Source: Planctomycetota bacterium (lineage in GTDB: Bacteria; Planctomycetota; UBA1135; UBA2386). From it: 64,000 bases of DNA. This document shows, piece by piece, positions 32,113 to 40,993 of this stretch. Position 1 is the first letter of the stretch; each line of letters begins with the position of its first letter. The stretch spans positions 620,001-684,000 of the forward strand of contig JACKHZ010000009.1 in NCBI GenBank assembly GCA_020638735.1, given 5' to 3'. The notes under the pieces are model-generated. The model saw only the letters and a list, made by a program, of their open reading frames with translations, made no database searches and was not told the DNA's origin. The position numbers and the translations under genes were made by a program.

Positions 32113-33678
32113 TCAGCGCCCGCGGAAGTCGTCGGCGAAGTGGTCGAGCGCGCTGAGCACCGGCAACGGGGTCAGCCCGCCCATCGCGCACAAGGACGCG
32201 CTGGTCATCGTCGCGCAGAGGTCGCGCAGCAGCGCCTCGTCGGCGGCGCGGTCCTGGCCCTGGATCAGCCGGTCGACGACCTCGACGCCGCGCGTCGAGC
32301 CGATCCGGCACGGCGTGCACTTGCCGCACGACTCGATGGCGCAGAACTCCATGGCGTAGCGGGCCATCTTCGCCATGTTGACCGAGTCGTCGACGACCAC
32401 GAGGCCGCCGTGGCCGAGCAGACCGCCGGCCGCGGCGAGCGCTTCGTAGTCGCACGGCGTGTCGAGCTTGCCGGCCGGCAGCCAGGCGCCGAGCGGACCG
32501 CCGACCTGCACCGCCTTGATCGGCCGACCCGAGCGCGTGCCGCCGCCGAAGTCCTCGAGCAGCTGCCGCAGCGTGACGCCGAACGGCACCTCGACGAGTC
32601 CGCCCTGCTTGACGTTGCCGGCGAGCTGGAACGGCAGCGTGCCCTTGCTGCGACCGACGCCCTTGGCCGCGTAGGCGGCGCCGCCGTGCTGCAGGATCCA
32701 CGGCACCGACGCCAGCGTCATGACGTTGTTGACGACCGTCGGCTTGCCCCACAGCCCGACCAGCGCCGGCAGCGGCGGCTTCGCGCGCACCACGCCGCGC
32801 TTGCCCTCGAGGCTCTCGAGCATCGCCGTCTCCTCGCCGCAGACGTAGCTGCCGGCGCCGAGCCGCACGTGCACGTCGAACGCCTTGCCGGAGCCGAGCA
32901 GGTCCTTGCCGAGCCAGCCGGCGGCGCGCGCGCGTTCGATCGCCGTCGTCAGCACGGCGTGCGCGTCCGGATACTCGCTGCGCAGGTAGACGTAGCCCTC
33001 GGTCGCGCCCACCGCGAGCCCGGCGATCGCCATGCCCTCGAGCAGCAGGTACGGGTCGCCCTCCATCAACATGCGGTCGGAGAACGTGCCGCTGTCGCCC
33101 TCGTCGGCGTTGCAGGCGACGTACTTCTGGTCGGCGGTGGCGCCGAGCACGGTCTTCCACTTGATGCCGGCCGGGAAGCCGGCGCCGCCGCGGCCGCGCA
33201 GGCCCGACGCGGTGACCGCTTCGACGATCGCCGACGGCTGCATCTGCAGCGCGTTCTGCAGCCCGGCGAGGCCGCCATTGGCGGTGTAGTCGCCGAGGCT
33301 CAGCGGGTCGGTGACGCCGACCCGCGCGAACACCAGACGGGTCTGCTTCTGCAGCCACGGCAGCTGCTCGGTCGCGCCGAGGCGCAGCGCGTGGCTGCCG
33401 GCCTTGCCCGCGGCCTCGTCGAACAGGCCGGCGTCGCACAGCGCGGCGACCTGCTCGGGCGCGACGGGGCCGTAGGCGACGCGCCCCTGCGGCGTGACGA
33501 CCTCGACCAGCGGTTCGAGCCACAACATGCCGCGCGAGCCGTTGCGCACCAGCTCGAGCGTCACGCCGCGCTCGCCGGCTTCTTGCACCAGCGCGTCGGC
33601 GACCTCGTCGGCGCCCATCGACAACGCGGCGCTGTCGCGCGGCACGTAGAGCCTGGCGTGGATGGCCTCGGCGCTCAT
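32113..33678 (-). CDS. fdsB: Formate dehydrogenase beta subunit (NuoF-like, FMN/NAD)
   Basis: A 521-aa diaphorase subunit that passes electrons from the Fe-S chain of FdsA to NAD. The N-terminal 100 residues form a thioredoxin-like ferredoxin domain. It has the FMN-binding GLRGRGGAGFPAG at 149-161, the NADH-binding region CNADEGDSGTFSDR (179-192) with EGDPYLLLEGM following, and a [4Fe-4S] motif ESCGKCTPCRIG with Cys441, 444 and 447. It starts at ATG 33678, overlapping fdsG by 4 nt. 98 nt separate it from fdsA, without a clear terminator. The length fits FdsB (about 520 aa). Confidence 0.95.
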   Translation of the reverse strand: MSAEAIHARLYVPRDSAALSMGADEVADALVQEAGERGVTLELVRNGSRGMLWLEPLVEVVTPQGRVAYGPVAPEQVAALCDAGLFDEAAGKAGSHALRLGATEQLPWLQKQTRLVFARVGVTDPLSLGDYTANGGLAGLQNALQMQPSAIVEAVTASGLRGRGGAGFPAGIKWKTVLGATADQKYVACNADEGDSGTFSDRMLMEGDPYLLLEGMAIAGLAVGATEGYVYLRSEYPDAHAVLTTAIERARAAGWLGKDLLGSGKAFDVHVRLGAGSYVCGEETAMLESLEGKRGVVRAKPPLPALVGLWGKPTVVNNVMTLASVPWILQHGGAAYAAKGVGRSKGTLPFQLAGNVKQGGLVEVPFGVTLRQLLEDFGGGTRSGRPIKAVQVGGPLGAWLPAGKLDTPCDYEALAAAGGLLGHGGLVVVDDSVNMAKMARYAMEFCAIESCGKCTPCRIGSTRGVEVVDRLIQGQDRAADEALLRDLCATMTSASLCAMGGLTPLPVLSALDHFADDFRGR

Positions 33679-34178
33679 GCGTCGGCCCCCTTGGCGGCGG
33701 CCAGCAGCGCGTCGAGGCGCGCGGCGTCGACGCGACCGCACAAGCGGCCGTCGAGCTGCACCGACGGACCGAGCGCGCAGTTGCCGAGGCAGTAGATCGC
33801 CTCGACGGTCAGCGCGCCGTCGGCGCTGGTCGCGCCGACCGCGGCGCCGTGGCGCGCGGCGACGTGCGCGGCCAGCGCGTCGCTGCCGACCGCCTGGCAG
33901 GCCTCGGCGCGGCAAACCTTGAGCACGTGGCGGCCGGGCGGCGCGCTGCGGAAGTCGTGGTAGTAGGTCAGCACCCCGTGCACGTCGGCGCGCGACAGGT
34001 TCAGCGCCGCGGCGATGCGCGCGGTGGCCTCGGCCGGCACGAAGCCGAGCGCGGCCTGGATCGCGTGCAGGATCGGCAGGCAGGCGCCGGGCAGCGACTG
34101 CAGGCGGGCGATCGCCGCGTCGATCGCGGCCAACTGTTCGGGCGTGGCAGCGGCAGCTGCCGTGGGACGGGGATGCAT
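33675..34178 (-). CDS. fdsG: Formate dehydrogenase gamma subunit (NuoE-like, 2Fe-2S)
   Basis: A 167-aa NuoE-type protein, first in the fds operon. It has a helical N-terminal part (LPILHAIQAALGFVPAEATA, AALNLSRADVHGVLTYYHDF) and a thioredoxin-like [2Fe-2S] domain with VCRAEACQ and YCLGNCALGP supplying the four cysteines. It carries electrons to FdsB. The start ATG 34178 is used; an upstream frame to 34262 reads into the divergent promoter region and lacks family similarity. It is divergent from the acyltransferase gene across 104 nt. Confidence 0.94.
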   Translation of the reverse strand: MHPRPTAAAAATPEQLAAIDAAIARLQSLPGACLPILHAIQAALGFVPAEATARIAAALNLSRADVHGVLTYYHDFRSAPPGRHVLKVCRAEACQAVGSDALAAHVAARHGAAVGATSADGALTVEAIYCLGNCALGPSVQLDGRLCGRVDAARLDALLAAAKGADA

Positions 34179-34282
34179 GCGCTCTTCGGGGGCAGAGTTG
34201 CGGGGCGTCGGTTGTAGCAGAAACACGCCTTTCCCCACCACGCCGAGCGCGTTCCCCGGCATGCTCGGCCGCCTTCCCGCCG

Positions 34283-35095
34283 ATGGACCCGCGCGCCGAA
34301 CGCCAGGCCCGCCGCGCGCTGGTGGCGCAGCGCGCCGCCGAGCGCGAGGCCCAGGGCCGCAACACGACGATGCTGGTGCGCTTCCGCCGCATCAGACGGC
34401 GGCTCGGCGCGCTGCTGCTGGAGACGCTGGCGCCATGGCTGGTGCGCGCGCTCGCCGCGACGTGGCGCGTCGAGCGCATCGACCTCGGCGGGCAGCGCTG
34501 CTTCGACGGCGACGGCCCCTGGATCGTGCTGATGTGGCACGGCCGCATGCTGCCGGCGATGCCGCTGCGCCCGCACCGCGCGCGGCGCATCGGCGTGCTG
34601 GTGTCGCCGAGCGACGACGGCGGGTTGGCGATGCGCGCGCTGCGGCACTTCGGCTACGTGGTCGTACGCGGCTCGCTGAGCCGCCGCGGCGCGCGCGCGC
34701 TGCGCGAGATGCACGAGCTGCTGGCCGGAGGCGGCAAGCTGGTGGTGACGCCGGACGGGCCGCGCGGGCCGCGGCACTCGTGCAACGTCGGTCCGGCGTG
34801 GCTGGCGCGCGAGACGGGCGCACCGCTGCTGCTGCTAGGACTCGCAGCCGATCGCGTGTGGCGGCTGAAGAGCTGGGACGCCTTCGTGATCCCGAAGCCG
34901 TTCGCGCGCGTGGCGGCGGTCTATTCCGGCCCGATCGAGGTGCCCGCGGACGCCGACGACGCGACGCTGGAGCGGCTGTCCGCCGAGGCGCGCGAGGCGC
35001 TGCTGGCGGCCGAACGGGCGGGGTTCGAGGCGCTGCGTGTCACGCCCGACCACGGCGACGACCACAAAACCGAACACGGCCCGAACGTCCCCTGA
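34283..35095 (+). CDS. DUF374 lysophospholipid acyltransferase-like protein
   Basis: A 270-aa protein of the DUF374 group related to lysophospholipid/lipid A acyltransferases. A basic N-terminus precedes an amphipathic or membrane-associated helix (LGALLLETLAPWLVRALAAT). Motifs in order are WIVLMWHGRMLPAM, VSPSDDGGLAMRALRHFGY, VVRGSLSRRGARALREM, LVVTPDGPRGPRHSC and GAPLLLLG. These correspond to the family's acyl-acceptor and acyl-chain binding blocks. It probably acts at the inner membrane in lipid A or outer-membrane lipid maturation; the exact substrate is not deducible. It is divergent from fdsG. Confidence 0.85.
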   Translation: MDPRAERQARRALVAQRAAEREAQGRNTTMLVRFRRIRRRLGALLLETLAPWLVRALAATWRVERIDLGGQRCFDGDGPWIVLMWHGRMLPAMPLRPHRARRIGVLVSPSDDGGLAMRALRHFGYVVVRGSLSRRGARALREMHELLAGGGKLVVTPDGPRGPRHSCNVGPAWLARETGAPLLLLGLAADRVWRLKSWDAFVIPKPFARVAAVYSGPIEVPADADDATLERLSAEAREALLAAERAGFEALRVTPDHGDDHKTEHGPNVP

Positions 35096-35187
35096 GGAAC
35101 GTCCGAGCCGAGGCGATCACCGGTCTGACCGAGCCGGGCGCAGGCACGCACCCGGTTCACCGATGAGCGGTCCGGTTCCTTCCCGGA

Positions 35188-35406
35188 TCAGAGATCCTGC
35201 GGACGGAGCGTCTTGCGGCCGTTCGCGGCGGCGCGGTTCTCGGCGCCGGCGATCATGCCGCGGACGGCAGCGTCCAGGGCGCCGTAGAAGTCCGACGACA
35301 CGTTCGACTTCTTGACCGCGGCCTTGGTGCGCGACTTGGAGATGATCAGCTCGACCGGGCCCTTGGCCTTCGCCGGCTTCTTGGCGTTCTTCTTCTTGGC
35401 AGCCAT
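35188..35406 (-). CDS. Bacterial histone-fold protein
   Basis: A 72-aa basic protein starting at ATG 35406. Residues 1-17 are a Lys/Ala/Pro-rich tail (MAAKKKNAKKPAKAKG). The rest resembles the bacterial single histone folds: SRTKAAVKKSNVSSDFYGAL as helix 1 into helix 2, then AVRGMIAGAENRAAANG, and the signature loop GRKTLRPQDL at the C-terminus, as in archaeal histones (GRKT..A.D) but with helix 3 absent or truncated. It would bind DNA as a dimer. It has its own promoter region of about 430 bp. HU-like proteins are excluded by the motif. The call is made by eye and should be tested by structure prediction. Confidence 0.75.
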   Translation of the reverse strand: MAAKKKNAKKPAKAKGPVELIISKSRTKAAVKKSNVSSDFYGALDAAVRGMIAGAENRAAANGRKTLRPQDL

Positions 35407-35837
35407 TGGAAACTCTGCTCTGTGGTTGGGTCGTTCGCCCGGCCACGGCGAAGTGCCGCACGCCTCCCGCGAACGTCGGCGAAGTTTGACGGCCCCCTCA
35501 CGACAGTCAACAGGAAAACCGGCGCGAAACCCCGAATTGGACGCCGATTCCGGCACTTCCGCGCCAGAGGCTGCTTGCGGCACACGGCTTGTGACGCGCG
35601 ACGCGTCGCGAAGAAACCCCCGAATTCGCGGCCCTTTCCGCGGTTTCTCGCCAGTTCTCGGAGACGCGCGATCGTCGCGGAGACGCCGACCGCGCGCCGC
35701 GCGAGGCGCGGCGGTCGCGACGCAACGAAGCGGAAAAACCCCGCGATCGACGCCGAATCGGCCGTTCGCTGGCCCCTCCCGGGTTCGCGGAACATGCGCG
35801 CGCGGCGGCCGCCGCATCGGCTACAGTGCGCCGACGA
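35407..35837. repeat. Gene-free 431 bp with imperfect GAAACCCC-type repeats
   Basis: No credible gene is present; the open frames here are chance frames of GC-rich DNA. Three imperfect copies of a unit beginning GAAA(A)CCCC followed by GAATT or GCGATCG and ending near GCCGA(A/T)TC occur at 35526-35550, 35613-35633 and 35733-35759. CGCG palindromes are frequent (for example around 35590-35612 and 35660-35720). The region is the joint upstream region of the histone gene and the AsmA-like gene, so operators for either are possible. Confidence 0.45.
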
Positions 35838-38800
35838 ATGAGCTGGCGTCGCATCGCGCTGTTGTCGTTGGCCCTGGTCACCGTGCTCGCCGTCGTCACC
35901 TGGGCGCTGCTGCAGCACTCCGGGGCCGCGACCGCCCTCGTGCGCCGCGAGCTGGTCCGGTTGCTGCAGGGCCGCGCCGAGCTGGAGTCGACGCAGGTCG
36001 AGCTGACCGCCGGCCGGCTCGACTTCCGCGGCCTGCGCGTCGGCGACCCGACGCAGCCGGAGCGCGATCTGCTGCGCGTCGCCAGCGGCCACGTCGGCGT
36101 GCAGGCGGCGCCGTTCGCCGGCGGGGTGGCGCTGCGGCACGTGCTGCTCGAAGGCCTGGCGATCGAAGCCGGCCCGACGTTTCCCCGGCCCGACCAGCTG
36201 CTCCGCCAGGAGGTGCTCGACGGCGGCGGCGGTGGCGGCCCCGGACGACTGCCGGCCGTCGAGATCCGCGGCGGCACGGCGCGCCTGCACCTGCGCCAGG
36301 GCGAGCAGCCGCTGGAGCTGGCAGAGCTGTCGCTGATCGCCGGCCCGGCGGACGGCGCCGACGAGCAGCTCGTCGTGCGCGGCAGCGCCTCGCTGCAGCA
36401 GCCGAAGGCGCCGCTGACGATCGAGGGCCAGGTGGACATCACCGGCGACGGCGGCTGGCTGTCGCTGCGCGCCGACGACTTCGAGGTCTCGCCGGCGACG
36501 CTGCTGTTCCTGACCCGCCTGCTGCAGGTCGACCCGCAACGGATCGAGGCGGGCGGGCGCGTGCAACAGCTGACCGTGCTGTGCGAGCTGCCGCGGCGCG
36601 CCGACCCGGTGCAGGTGCCGCGCTTCACGGTGCAGCTGCGCTGCGAGGACATCGCCGTGACGGCGCCGGGGCTGCCGCCGCTGGTGCGGCACGCCGGACT
36701 GGAGCTGTTCGTCGACACCGCCGGCAGCGGGCGCGTCGCCGCCACGGTCTCGCAGCAGGACGAAGACGGCGCGATCCGCGTCGGCGTGCAGCTCGACGAT
36801 CTCGCCGCCCCGCACTTCGCGCTGCGCGCCGAGGGCCGCGACGTGCGCGTCACCGACGAGGTGCTGACGGCGCTGCGTTCGTTCAAGGTCGGCGCCGACG
36901 TCGTGCGCGCGCTGCAGCCGACGCAGGGGCGCGCCGACGTCGACCTCTACCTGCGCGACCCCCACCTGCCGCGCACCGACGTGGACCTCGACCTCGACCT
37001 GCGCGAGGTCGCGATGGCGTTCGCCGGCTTCGGCCCCGACCAGCGCCGCATCGGCTTCCCGCTGCCGCTGGAAGCGGCCCGCGGCAAGGTGCGGCTGCGC
37101 GACAACGTGATCCTGCTGCAGGGTCTCAGCGCGTCGATCGCCGCGCACGCCGGCGGCGGTCGGGTGACGCTCGAGGGCCGGATCGAGGTGCTCGAGCCGC
37201 TCGGCGAGGACACGTCGCTGGACATCCACAGCGACCGAGTCGCCTTCAGTCCGGACCTGCGCCGCGCGCTGGCGCAGCTGCTCGGCGAGGAGGGCGCGTC
37301 GTTCTACGACCGGCTGAAGCCCGAAGGGCAGGCCGAGGTGGACGTGCGGGTGCGGCCGATGAAGCGGCTGCCCGGCGGCTTCCGCGTGCTGGTGCGGCCG
37401 CTCGACGCGAAGATGCTGTGGGCAGGCTTCCCCTACGAGCTGGCGGCGCTGGCCGGCGAGATCGTGGTTCACGAGGCCGACGCGCGCTTCGAGCTGACCG
37501 GTCGCCACGGCTCAGGCGGCCTGTCGATGCGCGGGCGCATCCCGCTGCACCAGCAGCATCCGGTCGGCCAGGGCTTCGAGGCCGTCGTCGACCTCGAACA
37601 CCTGGCGGTCGACGACGCGCTGCGCGAGGCCGTGGCGAAGATCACCGACGACCTCGACGAGCCGTGGCGGCTGGCCGCCCCGACCGGCGCGCTGTCCGGC
37701 CGCGTCAAGGTGTCGCGCCCGAAGCCCGAGGACCCGCTGCAGCACGACGTGCGGCTGCTGCTCGAGGACGTCGACCTGACGCTGCCGGTCGCGCCGTGGC
37801 ACGCCGCCGGGCTCAACGGCCAGGTGCTGGCGCAGGGCGATGGCGTCGAGTCCCGGGTCGACTTCGAGACGCTGCGCGGCGAGCTGACCGGCGGGGAGTC
37901 CCGGCCGTCGCGGCTGGCGCTGCTCGGCCGCATCCAATCCGGGGAGGCGACGCGACACGACCTCGCGTTCGTCGTGCAGGACCTGGAGCTGACGCCGCAG
38001 CTCGACCAAACGCTGCAGCAGCTCGGCGCGCTCGACGACAGCGTGTGGGATTCGCTGCGGCCGTCGGGGCGGGTGGACCTGGTCTGCCGCGACGCCGTCG
38101 ACGACGCCCGACGGCACGACCTGCAGGTGTTCGTGCAGCTGGTCGACGTGCGCTCCGAGGCGCCGATGCTGCCCCAGCCGGCCGAACACATGACCGGCGA
38201 GCTGCACATCGAGAACGGCAAGCTGACGTTCAAGGACGTGCGCGCGGACATGGGCTCGACCCGGGTGCGCTGCTGGGACGGCCGCGTGGAGCCGCTGCCC
38301 GGGGACGGTCGCACCGAGATCCACTTCGCCGTCAACGCGCCGGGCTTCGAGGTCGACGACGGGCTCGCCAACCTCGTCTCCGGCCCGCTGCACCAGGCCG
38401 TGCTCGACCGCCAGCTGCGCGGACACGCCGACGTCGACGACCTGCGGCTGACGTTCCGGGTGCCGACGGGCGACAGCAAGGCGCCGTTCGAGACGAAGAT
38501 CCAGGGCAACATCGCGCTCGACGGCGTCGACGTCCGGCTCGGCAGCGGTCCCGACGGCGTGCAGCTGCACGACCTGCACGGCGTGGCGACGATCGACGAG
38601 AGCACCGTCACCGATGCGGGTGGGCAGCTGCGCGGCACCTTGCGACGCGCGGCGATGACGTTGTTCGGCCACCGCCTCGAGGCCTTCGAAGGGCAGTTCG
38701 TCGCCGACGCCGAGCAGCTGGCGATCGGCACGCTGACGACGCGCCTGGCCGACGGCGTGCTGCGCAATCGCGCGTCGACCTCGCCCGCCGTGATCTACCG

Positions 38801-39416
38801 CCTGCCGACGGTCGCGGCCCCGCAGGGCAGCCTGGCCACCGACCTCGCCTTCGAAGGCGTCGACGTGTTCACGCTGCTCAGCCAGTCGGGCTGGGCCAAC
38901 CCGCCCTACTCCGGCAGCGCCTCGGGACAGCTGCGGCTCGATCGCCTCGAAGGCGCCGACGTGGTCGGCGCTGCCGCCGCCGGTTCGCTGCACGTCGAAC
39001 GCGCCGATCTCGGCAAGGTGCCGCTGTTCACCGCCATCTACGCGCAGCTGCCGCCGTCCGAGCAACCGCGCTTCAACCACCTCGACGTCGACTTCCGCCT
39101 CGTCGACCAGCAGCTCGAGATCGACAACCTCGAGGTGCGCTCGGACATCCTCGCCGCGAAGGGCGCCGGCACGCTCGACCTCGACGGCTACCTGGACGTG
39201 CGCATGGACCTCGACAACCTGCTGGGCAGCTCGGCCGACCCGCTGGTGATGCCGCTGATCGACTACCTGGCGGGCAACCTGGTGCGCTTCCACCTGTTCG
39301 GCTACGTGCGCGACCTGCGCGCCGAGCCGCGCCTGCTGACCGAGCGCTCACCGCGGCGCCGCCCGGTGTTGCCGATGCCGCCGGCGCGCGAGCGACCGGC
39401 TTCGCCCGGCTACTGA
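35838..39416 (+). CDS. Giant AsmA/TamB-like envelope protein
   Basis: A 1192-aa protein from ATG 35838. One N-terminal membrane segment (about residues 5-27, ALLSLALVTVLAVVTWALL) is followed by a long, repetitive beta-rich periplasmic region with alternating hydrophobic patterns such as LTAGRLDFRGLRVGDP and VALRHVLLEGLAIEAG. The C-terminal part ends with an AsmA-like block: LDLDGYLDVRMDLDNLLG and FHLFGYVRDLRAEPRLL. This fits AsmA-family bridge proteins thought to move phospholipid between inner and outer membranes. Length is at the upper end for the family. It probably implies a diderm envelope. Neighbouring manC starts 41 nt downstream. Confidence 0.82.
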   Translation: MSWRRIALLSLALVTVLAVVTWALLQHSGAATALVRRELVRLLQGRAELESTQVELTAGRLDFRGLRVGDPTQPERDLLRVASGHVGVQAAPFAGGVALRHVLLEGLAIEAGPTFPRPDQLLRQEVLDGGGGGGPGRLPAVEIRGGTARLHLRQGEQPLELAELSLIAGPADGADEQLVVRGSASLQQPKAPLTIEGQVDITGDGGWLSLRADDFEVSPATLLFLTRLLQVDPQRIEAGGRVQQLTVLCELPRRADPVQVPRFTVQLRCEDIAVTAPGLPPLVRHAGLELFVDTAGSGRVAATVSQQDEDGAIRVGVQLDDLAAPHFALRAEGRDVRVTDEVLTALRSFKVGADVVRALQPTQGRADVDLYLRDPHLPRTDVDLDLDLREVAMAFAGFGPDQRRIGFPLPLEAARGKVRLRDNVILLQGLSASIAAHAGGGRVTLEGRIEVLEPLGEDTSLDIHSDRVAFSPDLRRALAQLLGEEGASFYDRLKPEGQAEVDVRVRPMKRLPGGFRVLVRPLDAKMLWAGFPYELAALAGEIVVHEADARFELTGRHGSGGLSMRGRIPLHQQHPVGQGFEAVVDLEHLAVDDALREAVAKITDDLDEPWRLAAPTGALSGRVKVSRPKPEDPLQHDVRLLLEDVDLTLPVAPWHAAGLNGQVLAQGDGVESRVDFETLRGELTGGESRPSRLALLGRIQSGEATRHDLAFVVQDLELTPQLDQTLQQLGALDDSVWDSLRPSGRVDLVCRDAVDDARRHDLQVFVQLVDVRSEAPMLPQPAEHMTGELHIENGKLTFKDVRADMGSTRVRCWDGRVEPLPGDGRTEIHFAVNAPGFEVDDGLANLVSGPLHQAVLDRQLRGHADVDDLRLTFRVPTGDSKAPFETKIQGNIALDGVDVRLGSGPDGVQLHDLHGVATIDESTVTDAGGQLRGTLRRAAMTLFGHRLEAFEGQFVADAEQLAIGTLTTRLADGVLRNRASTSPAVIYRLPTVAAPQGSLATDLAFEGVDVFTLLSQSGWANPPYSGSASGQLRLDRLEGADVVGAAAAGSLHVERADLGKVPLFTAIYAQLPPSEQPRFNHLDVDFRLVDQQLEIDNLEVRSDILAAKGAGTLDLDGYLDVRMDLDNLLGSSADPLVMPLIDYLAGNLVRFHLFGYVRDLRAEPRLLTERSPRRRPVLPMPPARERPASPGY

Positions 39417-39457
39417 TCGAAGTTGACCGCGACCCGGCCGCGGCCAACACTGCGGCC

Positions 39458-40543
39458 ATGAGTTCGCTGCACGCGGTGATCATGGCAGGCGGTTCCGGCA
39501 CGCGCTTCTGGCCGGCGAGCCGGCGCGACCGCCCCAAGCAGCTGCTGCCGATCGCCGGCGGGGTGCCGATGATCGAGGCGACCGTCGCCCGCGTGCTGCC
39601 GCTGTGCGGCCGGGACAACGTCTGGATCGTCACCAACCGCGCGCAGAAGAAGCACATCGCCCGGCTGCTGCTCGACTTCCCGGTCGAACGGATCCTGGTC
39701 GAACCCGAGCCGCGCGACACCGCGCCGTGCATCGCCTTCGCCACCGCGACGATCGCCGCCGTCGATCCGGACGCGACCCTCGTCGTGCTGCCTGCCGACC
39801 ACGTCATCGAGCCGCACGACGAGTTCGAGCGCATGCTGCGCCGCGGCACCGCGCTGTGCGACGAGCGCACGCTGGTCACCTTCGGCGTGCCGCCGACGTT
39901 CCCCGCCACCGGCTACGGCTACCTCGAGCTCGGCGATCCGATCGACGCCGCCGCGCCGGCCGCCGCCGCGGTGCGCTCCTTCCGCGAGAAGCCCGACGAG
40001 GCGACCGCGCGCGGCTTCCTCGCCGCCGGCACGTTCCGCTGGAACAGCGGCATCCTCGCCTTCCGAGCGGCGGCGATGCGCGCGGCGATGGCGGAGCACG
40101 CGCCGGAGCTCGCCGAGGCCACCGACCGCATGCTCGAGGCGCTGCGCGGCGGCAACGCCGGCAGCGTCACGCGTGCCTTCAAGCGCGCGCCGAAGATCTC
40201 GATCGACTACGCGGTGATGGAGAAGGCCGCGCACCTGGTCGCGGTCGACTGCACGGCGCGCTGGGACGACGTCGGCAGCTTCCCGGCGCTGGCGCGCGTG
40301 CTGCCGGCCGACCGGCACGGCAACCACCTGTCGCTGCACGCCGACGCCGAGGCGATCGCGCTCGACGCGGCCGACAACGTCGTCTACGGCGAGGGCAAGC
40401 GCACCATCGCGCTGTTCGGGGTCCAGGGCCTGGTCGTCTGCGCCGTCGGCGACGCCGTGCTGGTGTGCCCGAAGGACCGCGCCGACGACCTCAAGCGGCT
40501 CGTGCAGGAGCTGACCGACCGCGGCCGCCAGGACCTGCTGTGA
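39458..40543 (+). CDS. manC: Mannose-1-phosphate guanylyltransferase
   Basis: A 361-aa nucleotidyltransferase that makes GDP-mannose from GTP and mannose-1-phosphate, a precursor for surface polysaccharides. The pyrophosphorylase motif is at residues 9-29: IMAGGSGTRFWPASRRDRPKQ. Further family motifs are EPEPRDTAPCIAFA, LVVLPADHVIEP, FREKPDEATA, WNSGILAFRA, ISIDYAVMEKA and WDDVGSFPAL. There is no C-terminal phosphomannose isomerase domain, so it is the short single-function form. The stop overlaps the ruvX start by 3 nt in a GTGA junction. Confidence 0.95.
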   Translation: MSSLHAVIMAGGSGTRFWPASRRDRPKQLLPIAGGVPMIEATVARVLPLCGRDNVWIVTNRAQKKHIARLLLDFPVERILVEPEPRDTAPCIAFATATIAAVDPDATLVVLPADHVIEPHDEFERMLRRGTALCDERTLVTFGVPPTFPATGYGYLELGDPIDAAAPAAAAVRSFREKPDEATARGFLAAGTFRWNSGILAFRAAAMRAAMAEHAPELAEATDRMLEALRGGNAGSVTRAFKRAPKISIDYAVMEKAAHLVAVDCTARWDDVGSFPALARVLPADRHGNHLSLHADAEAIALDAADNVVYGEGKRTIALFGVQGLVVCAVGDAVLVCPKDRADDLKRLVQELTDRGRQDLL

Positions 40544-40977
40544 CGTTGACGCCCAAGTCGCGCATCCTCGCCGTCGACTACGGCGACGCCCGCACCGGCC
40601 TCGCGGCGACCGACTGGACGGGCGTGATCGCGGTGCCGCTGCCGCGCATCGACAGCCGCGACGCGGCCGAGGTGGTGCGCCAGGTGGTCGCGTTGGCGGC
40701 CGAACGCGACACCCAGGGCCTGGTGGTCGGCATGCCGCTGTGCGTCGACGGCAGCGCCGGCGACCGCGCGCAGCGCACGGCGCGCTTCGTCGAGCTGCTG
40801 CGCGCCGCGACGCCGCTGCCGGTGGCGACCGTCGACGAGAGCCACTCGACGGACGAGGCCCACGAGCGCCTCAAGCAGGGCGGCATGAAGGCGAAGCGCC
40901 GCAAGGACTTCGCCGACAGCGTCGCCGCGCTGGTGATCCTCGAGCGTTTCCGACGGCAGCTCGCCGGCACGGGCTGA
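40540..40977 (+). CDS. ruvX: Putative pre-16S rRNA nuclease / Holliday-junction resolvase-like RuvX (YqgF)
   Basis: A 145-aa YqgF-family protein starting at GTG 40540. The RNase H-like fold is marked by ILAVDYGDARTGLAATD at the N-terminus, LVVGMPLCVDGSAGDRAQRT in the middle, and VATVDESHSTDEAHERL followed by DSVAALVILERF. Catalytic acids are in VDYGD, VDES and the final D of the ADSVAAL block. The family processes the 5' end of pre-16S rRNA and was earlier called a Holliday-junction resolvase. It is translationally coupled to manC, an unusual pairing. The gene ends 16 nt before the RNase P RNA 3' end. Confidence 0.92.
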   Translation: MTLTPKSRILAVDYGDARTGLAATDWTGVIAVPLPRIDSRDAAEVVRQVVALAAERDTQGLVVGMPLCVDGSAGDRAQRTARFVELLRAATPLPVATVDESHSTDEAHERLKQGGMKAKRRKDFADSVAALVILERFRRQLAGTG

Positions 40978-40993
40978 GCCGGAACGGGAGAGT

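Noticed and set aside
35346..37508. 720-aa - strand frame spanning the region upstream of the AsmA-like gene
   Set aside because: It is mostly antisense to the AsmA-like gene and low in complexity. The + strand frame has a membrane anchor and an AsmA-type C-terminus.
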